This document shows, piece after piece, positions 9,022-16,692 of a stretch of 64,000 nucleotides of DNA. Below the pieces are notes generated by a model. It searched no databases. It worked only from the letters and a program-made list of their open reading frames with translations, and was not told the origin of the DNA. The stretch comes from UBA6168 sp041741095 (GTDB lineage: Bacteria > Bacteroidota > Bacteroidia > Chitinophagales > Saprospiraceae), in contig JBGSKQ010000117.1 of NCBI GenBank assembly GCA_041741095.1, positions 23,397 to 87,396 of the forward strand, in the 5' to 3' direction. The translations under genes and the position numbers were made by a program. The first letter of the stretch is position 1. The number at the start of each line of letters is the position of its first letter.

Positions 9022-9966
9022 ATGAAACAACTCATTACCCTTCTGTTTGCAGCTTTTTTCGCCTATTCCAATGCCCAAACAACGGCCACATTTGAAAATT
9101 TTGGATTGATGCCTGGCGAATATTTGAACAACAGCCAACCATCCGATGCCTTTGAAAGTGGCCATATCCGCTTGCCCAATACCTTTTCGGGCGGCTTTTG
9201 GTCTGGATGGGCTATTTCGGCTACCACCGATACTTCCACACCCGGATTTCAAAATGAATACAGCGCCATTACTGGTGAAGGTGCCAATGGTTCTACGGCT
9301 TATGCCACTGCCTACGTCTTTGGGCACAGCACATTACGCCTCAGCCCCGAAGCGGCGGGAGCTGCTGTGGAAGGACTTTACATTACCAATAGCACGTACG
9401 CCTACCTCAGCATGTTGGACGGGGATAATTTTGCCAAAAAATTTGGCGGCGAGGATGGCCACGATCCTGACTTTTTCCTGCTGACAATTAAAAAATACCT
9501 AAACGGTCAATTGGGCCAGGATAGCCTTGATTTTTACCTCGCCGATTACCGTTTTTCCGACAATTCACAGGATTATATCGTGGATGAATGGACTAATCTC
9601 GATTTGTCATCTTTGGGCGATGCCGATAGTCTTATATTTAGCCTTACATCCAGCGATACCAGTATTTTTGGCATGAATACGCCCGCTTATTTTTGTATTG
9701 ATGATGTCACTACTTCTGATGTATCGTCTGTTAAAAATACGGAAGAGTTATTTTATAATATTTATCCAAATCCAACTTCAAATTATCTAATATTAGAAGG
9801 GAAAAATATGGAGGGTTTGGAGTATTCAATACTTGATTTACAAGGCAAGGAAGTGCAGCAAGGGAAAATATCGAGCAATAGAATTGAATTAAATAATTGC
9901 ATTTCTGGCACCTATGTATTGTGGTTTAAAAAAACAGGGCAATGGTATAAGTTTACCAAAATGTAA
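9022..9966 (+). CDS. T9SS type A-sorted DUF4465 protein, putative surface B12-uptake partner
   Basis: The 314-residue protein starts with a signal peptide (MKQLITLLFAAFFAYSNAQ). A DUF4465 domain follows at about residues 20-230 (TFENFGLMPGEYLNNSQPSD ... GFWSGWAISATTD), and it ends in a type A T9SS sorting domain (NIYPNPTSNYL ... SGTYVLWFKKTG). It lies 24 bases behind the riboswitch-controlled receptor. The family is of unknown biochemistry, but its members are often found beside B12 receptors in Bacteroidota. I infer that it captures or presents cobamides at the cell surface. The T9SS signal would attach it outside the outer membrane, where gut Bacteroides B12-binding partners use a lipid anchor instead. 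Confidence 0.82.
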   Translation: MKQLITLLFAAFFAYSNAQTTATFENFGLMPGEYLNNSQPSDAFESGHIRLPNTFSGGFWSGWAISATTDTSTPGFQNEYSAITGEGANGSTAYATAYVFGHSTLRLSPEAAGAAVEGLYITNSTYAYLSMLDGDNFAKKFGGEDGHDPDFFLLTIKKYLNGQLGQDSLDFYLADYRFSDNSQDYIVDEWTNLDLSSLGDADSLIFSLTSSDTSIFGMNTPAYFCIDDVTTSDVSSVKNTEELFYNIYPNPTSNYLILEGKNMEGLEYSILDLQGKEVQQGKISSNRIELNNCISGTYVLWFKKTGQWYKFTKM

Positions 9967-10005
9967 TATTCTCAAGGTAGTGGCATCTTTTAACTGACAC
10001 TCGCA

Positions 10006-10075
10006 TTTCGAGAGGCCGGGTTATCCAACCCGGTTGTTCCGAAACTGCCGGGTTTTATACCCCGGCCTCCCGAAA
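10006..10075. repeat. Nested GC-rich hairpin element, copy 1
   Basis: The outer arms tttcgagaggccggg and cccggcctcccgaaa pair with a single mismatch. Inner arms aacccgg and ccgggtt surround a gttccgaaac core. The same plan recurs at 41982-42043. It lies after the stop of the DUF4465 gene and could double as its terminator. Confidence 0.65.
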
Positions 10076-10247
10076 GACACTTACATGATCATCAAAGCGA
10101 AAAATAATTGCCAATTATAGATGAACGTCATTGAATGTCATTCGTCATTGATGTCATTTTGTTGAAAATCAGCTACTTACTCTTTGTCGACTATCAATTT
10201 AAAATGCGATTATCTACAAAGTATTCCAGCAACTTTTCTCAATAATA

Positions 10248-10465
10248 GGGCTGCATCAAGATGACGAACTGTGTTTAGACACACCCTTTTTTGGCCTCAA
10301 ATGAGTCTAAACACAATTCGGTTTTGGTTGATTTTTAGAAAGTTATAGATTTTTAATTTCAATGGTTTTTCTAAAAATCATCGCACGACACCTTTTTTCC
10401 TAATGAAAGCTCTCCAATATTGAAAAATCTGAACAAGGAAAAAAGATGTCACCTTGATGCAGCCC
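10248..10465. mobile_element. MITE-like element with terminal inverted repeats (218 bp)
   Basis: The ends gggctgcatcaagatgac and gtcaccttgatgcagccc are 18-bp terminal inverted repeats with one mismatch. Inside are two further inverted pairs: cgaactgtgtttagac (10265-10280) with gtctaaacacaattcg (10305-10320), and a tgatttttagaaa/tttctaaaaatca pair. There is no coding capacity. It sits between convergent genes, ending three bases from the cytochrome stop. No clear target-site duplication is seen. A non-autonomous transposon relic is the simplest reading; a complex terminator is the alternative. Confidence 0.55.
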
Positions 10466-10467
10466 AA

Positions 10468-10890
10468 TTACTTTCCCAGTGATTGGGCTTCCTCACATTC
10501 CTTCAGCTTTTCCCTGACTGCTGGGTGCTTGGCCAATTCGCCTGTATTTCCCCAACTTGTATTGATGTAATTGATGATATTGGTAATTTCAAATTCGGTG
10601 AGTTTGGGTTCGCCGGGCATTTCGGTTTGGTAGGTTTTACCATTCACATCCACGGGGCCTTTAAGCCCATATCGGATGATGCAGGGCAGATCCGCTGGAT
10701 TTTTTAACAAAAAATCAGAGCCAGCCAAGGGCGGGATGATGCCCCGAAGCCCAGTGCCATCTTCCATGTGGCAGCGCTCACAAAAATTGGTATAGAGTAT
10801 TTTGCCTTGTGTGTAGGGGTTTTCTACGCAGGCATATAGCAACAAGGCGACGGTAAATGCCAGCAAAAACAGGCTATTTATTCTCTTCAT
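10468..10890 (-). CDS. Class I cytochrome c lipoprotein
   Basis: The 140-residue protein has a lipoprotein signal with Cys21 (ALLLYAC). One heme site follows, CERCH at residues 37-41, in the typical 'GKILYTNFCERCHMEDGTG' context. A downstream Met in YQTEMPGEPKLT is the likely axial ligand, and a C-terminal helix (EFEITNIINYINTSWG) closes the fold. It is a single-heme periplasmic electron carrier anchored to a membrane. The start overlaps the end of the SCO gene by 17 bases and the pair follow a lipoprotein gene, so the three form one operon. Partner oxidase genes are not in the window. Confidence 0.88.
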   Translation of the reverse strand: MKRINSLFLLAFTVALLLYACVENPYTQGKILYTNFCERCHMEDGTGLRGIIPPLAGSDFLLKNPADLPCIIRYGLKGPVDVNGKTYQTEMPGEPKLTEFEITNIINYINTSWGNTGELAKHPAVREKLKECEEAQSLGK

Positions 10891-11488
10891 TCAACAGCGT
10901 TTCAATATCTTTCATAAAACGGTCCACATCGGCTGGATCGGTGCCGTCGCAGAAGGAACGGATATGGCGGTATTTATCCACCAGAATCAGGCGGCCACTG
11001 TGGTCGAAGCCGCCCGGCGCCTCCGGGTCTTCCATGGCGATGCTGAAATAATCGTCGGCGATTTCATAAATGACATCCTTTTCGCCGGTGAGGAAATGCC
11101 ATTTTTTGGAAGACACGCCGAGGCCATCCGAATACCGTTTCAAAGCAGCCACCGTATCACGCTTTGGATCTACCGTGTGGGCGACCAACAGCAGGCGGTC
11201 TTCATTTTCAAAATGCTCGTATATGCGCAACATCTGGGCGGATGTTTTTGGGCAAATAGTTGGGCAATGCGTGAAAAAGAAATCTGCCACATAAGCCTTT
11301 CCGGCAAATGTTTCATTGCTCACAAGTTGACTGTCCTGGTTCAAAAAAGCAAAATCGGGGATGGCATGATAGACCGTGTCGCCGTCCACGAAATCCCGTT
11401 CGCCCAGTATGGGAAGGTTCCCTGGACTTGGCTCCTGGCAACCCCAAACGAAAAGAAGGGAATTAATAAAAAGAAATAGGTATTTCAT
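10874..11488 (-). CDS. SCO1/SenC family copper/thiol protein
   Basis: This 204-residue lipoprotein (signal ending VWGC) has a thioredoxin-like fold. The SCO copper motif is CPTIC (Cys75, Cys79) and the partner His is in GGFDHSGRL (His163). SCO proteins deliver copper to the CuA site of cytochrome oxidase or act as thiol-disulfide reductases in the periplasm. The VDPKRDTVAALKRYSDGLG segment is typical of the family. It overlaps the following cytochrome c gene by 17 bases and starts 12 bases after the upstream lipoprotein gene, consistent with an oxidase-assembly or respiratory accessory operon. Confidence 0.93.
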   Translation of the reverse strand: MKYLFLFINSLLFVWGCQEPSPGNLPILGERDFVDGDTVYHAIPDFAFLNQDSQLVSNETFAGKAYVADFFFTHCPTICPKTSAQMLRIYEHFENEDRLLLVAHTVDPKRDTVAALKRYSDGLGVSSKKWHFLTGEKDVIYEIADDYFSIAMEDPEAPGGFDHSGRLILVDKYRHIRSFCDGTDPADVDRFMKDIETLLNEENK

Positions 11489-11500
11489 GGCAATTAATTA

Positions 11501-11947
11501 TCATTCGGCTTTTTGAATTTCGCCCAGGACGGCATTGCCGACCTGTATGCTTTCCAGCATCTGCGCCTTTACAGTTCCGATTTTTTGCTTTTCAGCTTCC
11601 AAATATTGCATGATGGCAGCATGGTCCATCTCTCCCCGCTTTTTGGAGGGTGACTGATAGGCTTCCATCCAACTCATCATGCCTTCGTCGGCCTGCTCCA
11701 ATTGTTGCACAGCCTGCGAGGCGATGGATTTAACGCTTTCATCATAGCTGGAACTGCTTTCCGCCACTTCTTTCAGCTCACGGGAAAGCTTATTGATTTC
11801 GCCCATTTTGGGCATTACCTCGTCGTGAATGGCCATCACTTCTTCGTGCAACTGTTCTTCGGCCTGATGGTCGGGGTTGTTGCTGTTTTGGCAGGCATTG
11901 AAAAGCCATGCAAAGGCGAGGAAGGAGGCAAAAATTACTTTTTTCAT
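11501..11947 (-). CDS. Helical lipoprotein of unknown function
   Basis: The start at 11947 (MKKVIFASFLAFAWLFNAC) is chosen because it begins the lipoprotein signal; an upstream in-frame start adds a lysine-rich decapeptide that spoils it. The mature part, about 130 residues, is almost entirely helical and charged (EEQLHEEVMAIHDEVMPKMG; KKRGEMDHAAIMQYLEAEKQ) and can form a coiled coil. Similar Bacteroidota proteins carry the uninformative name 'viral A-type inclusion protein'. It is the first gene of an operon with SCO and cytochrome c, so a periplasmic role linked to that pair is plausible. I do not recognise a function. Confidence 0.75.
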   Translation of the reverse strand: MKKVIFASFLAFAWLFNACQNSNNPDHQAEEQLHEEVMAIHDEVMPKMGEINKLSRELKEVAESSSSYDESVKSIASQAVQQLEQADEGMMSWMEAYQSPSKKRGEMDHAAIMQYLEAEKQKIGTVKAQMLESIQVGNAVLGEIQKAE

Positions 11948-12037
11948 GTTGTTCTTTTTTGATTTTTTTCGCCGCAAGCTTACACATTATTGCGGGTATA
12001 AGGAGCCAGTTTCGGTAAAACCTTTGTCAATTGTTCC

Positions 12038-13243
12038 CTATTTTTTTATCCTCGAACGATAGGCCGACAATACCCGATCTGCTATTTCCAAATTGTCAAA
12101 ACCCGTGCGGATGAACTCACGGGCGCTCATGCCCATTTTCATCATAGCAGCCTTATTTTCAATGCTTTGCGAAATTTTGTCAATAAAATCATCCGGCGAT
12201 TGGGCAATAAAAAGATGCTCACCGTCCTTCGCAGGAATACCCTCCACGCCGATGGGCGTTGTAAATACCACCCTTCCCAAAGCCATTCCTTCCAACACTT
12301 TTATTTTGATACCGCTCCCTGAAAACAGCGGAGCGATAAACAGGGGAAATTGATTGATAAAAACCTTGGCGTCCGGCACTTCGCCGTGAAAAACCACTCT
12401 TTCCTGTGCTTTTTTCATCAACCAATCGGGCGTGTTTTTTCCAGCGATGTGGAATTCCACTTTTGGAAAACGCTTTGCCAATGTAGGCCATACTTTTTCC
12501 AAAAACCAAATGATGCCATCCTGGTTGGGCATCCAGTCCAAAGCCCCAATGAAAGCGAGGTTTGGATATTTTTCAAAACACTGAAAATCAGGTACATATT
12601 CATCCAAATCAATTCCCACAGGGGCCACGACAGATTGATTTCGATAGCCCAATTTTTCAAAAACATCCAAATCCCGTTGGGTAATGGCAATCAGCAGATC
12701 GAATGTATTTAAAATCTGTAGCTCGAATTTTTTTAGCTGCTTGTTTTGGTTTTTTAAATACCATCGTTTTATTGGGTTGGCCGTATTGTCGGCCACCCTT
12801 TCCCATATTTCATGTTCCACATTGTGCGAACGCATGGAAATAATGGCTTCTGAATGTTTTCTAATAGCTGGTATATAATGCGCCATATATACCGTTTCCA
12901 ATTGTATGGCATCGTAATTTCCGGCCTGCAATATTTCAATTAATTTCCTTTCATATTCCCTGGAATAAAATCGGTCCAAAATATAAGATTGTCTTTTCGC
13001 CCAGCTCTTTAAAGCACCTGCAAGACTAATATGGTTGTCAACGGGAACCGAAAATATCTGCTGGTAATGATTGTGAGTTGCCGGGAATTTTTTTGGGTCA
13101 AAATAATGCTTGCTGGTATTCAGCACCAACAAAGAAACCTCGCATCCCACCTCCACCAACGACTTGCTCAAATAAGTGATGGCGATGGGTTCGCCCTCTT
13201 TCAGCGGATAAGGAAATTTTTTGCAGAGGATGAGGATTTTCAT
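12038..13243 (-). CDS. Glycosyltransferase, GT4 family (GT-B fold)
   Basis: The 401-residue protein has the N-terminal MKILILCKKFPYPLKEGEP opening of GT-B enzymes. A central linker is followed by a C-terminal nucleotide-sugar domain with FIGALDWMPNQDGIIWFLEK, and the family's acidic motif region is GSGIKIKVLEGMALGRVVF (donor binding, about residues 310-330). There is no signal peptide, so it acts at the cytoplasmic face of the membrane, probably adding a sugar to a surface polysaccharide or lipid. The gene stands alone between the SCO operon and the repeat region at 13263, with no other sugar genes next to it. Acceptor and donor cannot be told. Confidence 0.88.
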   Translation of the reverse strand: MKILILCKKFPYPLKEGEPIAITYLSKSLVEVGCEVSLLVLNTSKHYFDPKKFPATHNHYQQIFSVPVDNHISLAGALKSWAKRQSYILDRFYSREYERKLIEILQAGNYDAIQLETVYMAHYIPAIRKHSEAIISMRSHNVEHEIWERVADNTANPIKRWYLKNQNKQLKKFELQILNTFDLLIAITQRDLDVFEKLGYRNQSVVAPVGIDLDEYVPDFQCFEKYPNLAFIGALDWMPNQDGIIWFLEKVWPTLAKRFPKVEFHIAGKNTPDWLMKKAQERVVFHGEVPDAKVFINQFPLFIAPLFSGSGIKIKVLEGMALGRVVFTTPIGVEGIPAKDGEHLFIAQSPDDFIDKISQSIENKAAMMKMGMSAREFIRTGFDNLEIADRVLSAYRSRIKK

Positions 13244-13262
13244 GCCGCAAATAAAGGGTTTT

Positions 13263-13472
13263 TAGTCTTCAGTTTTCAGTCTTCAGTTGGCAGTTTCGAG
13301 CGAAGCGAGAACCCCGAACTTGCTTCGGGGCCACAGTCCGCAGCCCGCAAGCGGCACGTTAATTTTCAAAGCTAAATTTGAGGCAGGAGTCTTAAGATAT
13401 TGGATTATTCCTAATAACGATCTGCCGAGCAGATTGCGGACTGAAGACTGTGGACTGAAAACTGCGGACTAA
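13263..13472. repeat. Dispersed 'agtcttcag' repeat, inverted pair
   Basis: The block 13263-13347 repeats the elements of 428-506, including the ccccgaacttgcttcgggg hairpin. The block 13435-13472 carries the same words in the opposite orientation (gcggactgaagactgtggac). The pair therefore forms a long imperfect inverted repeat between the glycosyltransferase and AsmA genes. Confidence 0.65.
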
Positions 13473-13477
13473 ACCCC

Positions 13478-16400
13478 TCACCCCCCATCCTTTTTCTTCT
13501 TAAACGGGTTCAGGTCGTCCAATTTCTTCTTGGCCTCTTCTTCGAGTTTCTTTTTGGTTTCTTCCTCCACTTTCTTTTTGGCTTCGTCGGCGGCTTTTTT
13601 GGCAGCATCCTGTGCTTTTTTCTCAGCTTCGGCTTTGGCTTTTTGCACCAATTTGGCGGCCTCTTCTTCGGCCTTTTTCTTTTGTTCGTCCAACTGGGCT
13701 TGTGCCTCGGCCTTTACATCGTCCATCCTTTTCTGGACCTCTTCTTTGGCTTTGTCCACCACGGCATCTTTGATGCTGCCGCCCTTGCCTTCTGTTCCCA
13801 ATAGTTTGAAGCCCACTTTTGGATTATCGAGAGTGCCGCCCAGGTTGATTTGGACATTGACGAACTCGCCCACGTTGAGATCGAGGCCCAGTTTAGAGGC
13901 TTCCGCCCCCAAAAACTCCAGGCCGGAATTGGCAGCGGCGCCCAATGGGTTTTTGCCGATTTTTTCCCTGGGGATTTTGGCGATGATGTGATAATCCATG
14001 TCTCCGACCAACTTGTGCGAGCCGCCGATTTTCATATCAATATCCTGGTATTTGGCGTCGAATTCTTCCAACAACACGGCACCATCTTTTACTGTGAACC
14101 AGTTTTTGGTATCCTTGAACTGCATGTTTTTAAAGGCGTCCACGTTGAGTTTGTTGCCGATGGCCTCCAAGGGTTTTGCGCCCCGAAGCTGGGCATTTAA
14201 AGTTTGCAATAGGCCAGCAGCAGCCAAGGTTGCGAGATTGGGCGTCAGGTCTTTGTTCAACTCGCTGCTCATGCTGAGTTCCGTGTTGAACACGCCCGAC
14301 ATGAACTTGCCAATAGGGGCAATGGCCTGGAAGGTGTTGAAGGTATTGAAGGACTTTTGGAAGTCCATTTGCCGCAGTTTCATTCCAAGGTCGAACTTGG
14401 GCTTTTCATGGTTTTGGGTATTGTAGCCGCCGTTGATATCTATGCTGCCGCCCAATGTATTGGCCGTCAGATTGGTAAATTTCACCTCCTCATTGGCTAC
14501 CACCAAGCTGCCTTTCACATTGTTCAATTCCATGTTGTCGTAGATGACCTTGTTCATATTGGCATCCAGCACCACATCTATGTTTTCAGGTACCAAAATC
14601 GGCTCGCTTGCCTCGGTCGGAGCAGTATTTGCTGCCGCCGGTTCTTCTGTCATGAACTGGTTGAGGTTCATATAATTGGAGCGCAGGTCAAAATTTCCGC
14701 CCAGTTTTCCATTGTAAAAAAGGTAATTCCAAACATTGGTCAAGATGCCGGAAGCGGACACGTCGCTCTCGCCTATTTTGGCACTCAACTGGCTGGCCGT
14801 CAGTTTGTTGGGGGTGAAATTCCCTTTGGCTACAACGTCCCTTATTTTATAAACATCATAATCCAACTGTTTCAATTCCGCATCCAGGGTGAAATCAAAA
14901 CGGTCAAACAGTTCCTCGCTGGTGGTGGCTGCTGGTTGCGGGCTTGCGGTGGCTTGGCTTCCTTCCTCCACCGTCATCCATTCATCGGCATTGAAATAGC
15001 CGGAACGTATGGTGAAATCGCCTTTCATCGTGGCGTCAGGTGAAAAATAAGCGAGGATATTGTCAATGTTTCCGCTGCCGCTTAGGTCGCTTTTCCCCAG
15101 TTTCATGCTGAAATTCGGCACCTGTACATTTTTCGGCGTAAAAAACAGGCGCATGGCATCAATGCGGATGGGCGGCATCCCGTCGGCCACGTAGTCCATA
15201 CTTTCTATGGAGGCATCGCCGCTCATGTCCACATTTGAATAATCGCCTTTGTCAATAGTGGACATCTTTGTTTTGGCTGCAATATTCATGTTTAGGACAC
15301 CATTCAGCGTTTTGACCCCTTCCATCGGGAAGGCACGGGCCAGGTCACCCAAGTCAAGTTTGCCGTTAATTTTGGTATCAATATCGGGGTCGGACATGGG
15401 CGTCCGCAGTTTGAAATATCCTTCAACAGGATTGTTGCCCAGCTTCAGGTTGAATTTTGAAATATCCACCAGCATTTTATCCAAATCGCTCTCTGGGCTA
15501 TTGACAATGATGGTTGTATTGATGCCAGAAATACCCATCGGCAGGTCGGGGAATTTGAAATCCGCATTGGCAATGTCGAGGTTGATATTAAAAGCAGGAT
15601 ATTGCTCAGGTTCCGCACTGTAAATGCCTTTCACCATGCCCGCCAATTTAAAAGTGCCGTTGGCTTGTACATTTTCAAAGCCCTCCGTATAGGCGTTCGG
15701 AATCATAGACAACAGGCTTTTAAAATCACTTTTTGGCGAATTGAAAGTCAAGTCCATCCCGATGTCATCGTCTTCGGCCATCGCCAGCCAACCGTCCAAA
15801 TTAATTTCCAAATCGTTGATTTTCAACTTGTTTTCCCTAAGGATATACTTCTGGTTGGGCAGGTCAATGTTAAACCCGGCATCGTAATCCACCTTGGCTT
15901 TTTTCAAATAAGGAATACCGCCCGATTCTGCGGTCAGTTGACCAATAGTGGTTTCGGTGTCCAAATCAAAAACGTCTTGTGTAAAGTCGCCCTTGCCGCT
16001 GTGGTTGAGGTTTACAATTTTCACATAAGTACCTCCCATGCGGTCGTCATAGACCAGATTGCCCTCATTGATGGAATATTGCTGCAATTGAATTTCGTAA
16101 TTCATGGGGGCCGCCGTGGTATCGGTGGTGGGTTTGGCAATGTCATAATTGGCTTTGCCATTTTCCAAAACAATGACGTTGATATCCGGCTTGTCGAGGG
16201 TAACGGACTTAATGTTGAGCGGCACTTTTCCAAAATTCCAGGCCGACCAAAAATCTACCGTAACTGCCGCCAATTCGCCAGCAGCCAGCTTGACGCCCTC
16301 AAATTCCTCAACGCCTGTAATGGAATAATTTTGCAAACCCACGCTGACATTCGGAAAGCTCCTGAGCAGCGAAATATCCACATCTTCAAACTCCACGGTG

Positions 16401-16549
16401 GCGTTCAGGTTTTCGTTCACCAAATTTTTCACCGCCGTCACGATTTGGTCTTTAAACAAAAATGGTGCGGCAGCCAAAAGGCCAATCACCAGCACCAGGA
16501 AAATCCCCAAACCAATCAAAATCCTTTTTAAAATCTTTTTGTTTGCCAT
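13478..16549 (-). CDS. AsmA-family envelope protein with charged helical tail
   Basis: The start at 16549 (MANKKILKRILIGLGIFLVL) is preferred because it puts the single transmembrane helix at residues 9-31; an upstream start adds a non-conserved leader. The protein has about 1023 residues. After the anchor lies the AsmA N-terminal domain (NENLNATVEFEDVDISLLRS), then long repetitive beta-strand-rich sequence of the kind that forms a lipid-conducting groove in AsmA/TamB-like proteins. The last 110 residues are an extreme Lys/Glu/Ala helix. AsmA-like proteins are thought to bridge the periplasm and help move phospholipids or support outer-membrane assembly. It appears to be a single gene. Confidence 0.85.
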   Translation of the reverse strand: MANKKILKRILIGLGIFLVLVIGLLAAAPFLFKDQIVTAVKNLVNENLNATVEFEDVDISLLRSFPNVSVGLQNYSITGVEEFEGVKLAAGELAAVTVDFWSAWNFGKVPLNIKSVTLDKPDINVIVLENGKANYDIAKPTTDTTAAPMNYEIQLQQYSINEGNLVYDDRMGGTYVKIVNLNHSGKGDFTQDVFDLDTETTIGQLTAESGGIPYLKKAKVDYDAGFNIDLPNQKYILRENKLKINDLEINLDGWLAMAEDDDIGMDLTFNSPKSDFKSLLSMIPNAYTEGFENVQANGTFKLAGMVKGIYSAEPEQYPAFNINLDIANADFKFPDLPMGISGINTTIIVNSPESDLDKMLVDISKFNLKLGNNPVEGYFKLRTPMSDPDIDTKINGKLDLGDLARAFPMEGVKTLNGVLNMNIAAKTKMSTIDKGDYSNVDMSGDASIESMDYVADGMPPIRIDAMRLFFTPKNVQVPNFSMKLGKSDLSGSGNIDNILAYFSPDATMKGDFTIRSGYFNADEWMTVEEGSQATASPQPAATTSEELFDRFDFTLDAELKQLDYDVYKIRDVVAKGNFTPNKLTASQLSAKIGESDVSASGILTNVWNYLFYNGKLGGNFDLRSNYMNLNQFMTEEPAAANTAPTEASEPILVPENIDVVLDANMNKVIYDNMELNNVKGSLVVANEEVKFTNLTANTLGGSIDINGGYNTQNHEKPKFDLGMKLRQMDFQKSFNTFNTFQAIAPIGKFMSGVFNTELSMSSELNKDLTPNLATLAAAGLLQTLNAQLRGAKPLEAIGNKLNVDAFKNMQFKDTKNWFTVKDGAVLLEEFDAKYQDIDMKIGGSHKLVGDMDYHIIAKIPREKIGKNPLGAAANSGLEFLGAEASKLGLDLNVGEFVNVQINLGGTLDNPKVGFKLLGTEGKGGSIKDAVVDKAKEEVQKRMDDVKAEAQAQLDEQKKKAEEEAAKLVQKAKAEAEKKAQDAAKKAADEAKKKVEEETKKKLEEEAKKKLDDLNPFKKKKDGG

Positions 16550-16692
16550 GTTCAAAATATTTGAGGGTGGATGCAAAAGCAATAGGTTTTGCACATAAAA
16601 TTCACCCCTCCTTTAATCGAAGAATAGAGGGAATTGTTTTAAACAAGGTTGTAAAGTTGGAGAAATTACGCAATTAAAAACTTTGTTAAGCA

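Larger units (their letters stand above)
9967..10467. other. Intergenic region between convergent genes
   Basis: The 500 bases hold the nested hairpin at 10006-10075, a gtcattgaatgtcattcgtc-type tandem stretch near 10127-10160, and the MITE-like element at 10248-10465. No reading frame in it looks like protein. Confidence 0.6.

Noticed and set aside
15602..16531. 309-codon plus-strand frame antisense to the AsmA-family gene
   Set aside because: It is a shadow of the AsmA coding sequence, with a His/Ile-rich translation lacking any recognisable fold.
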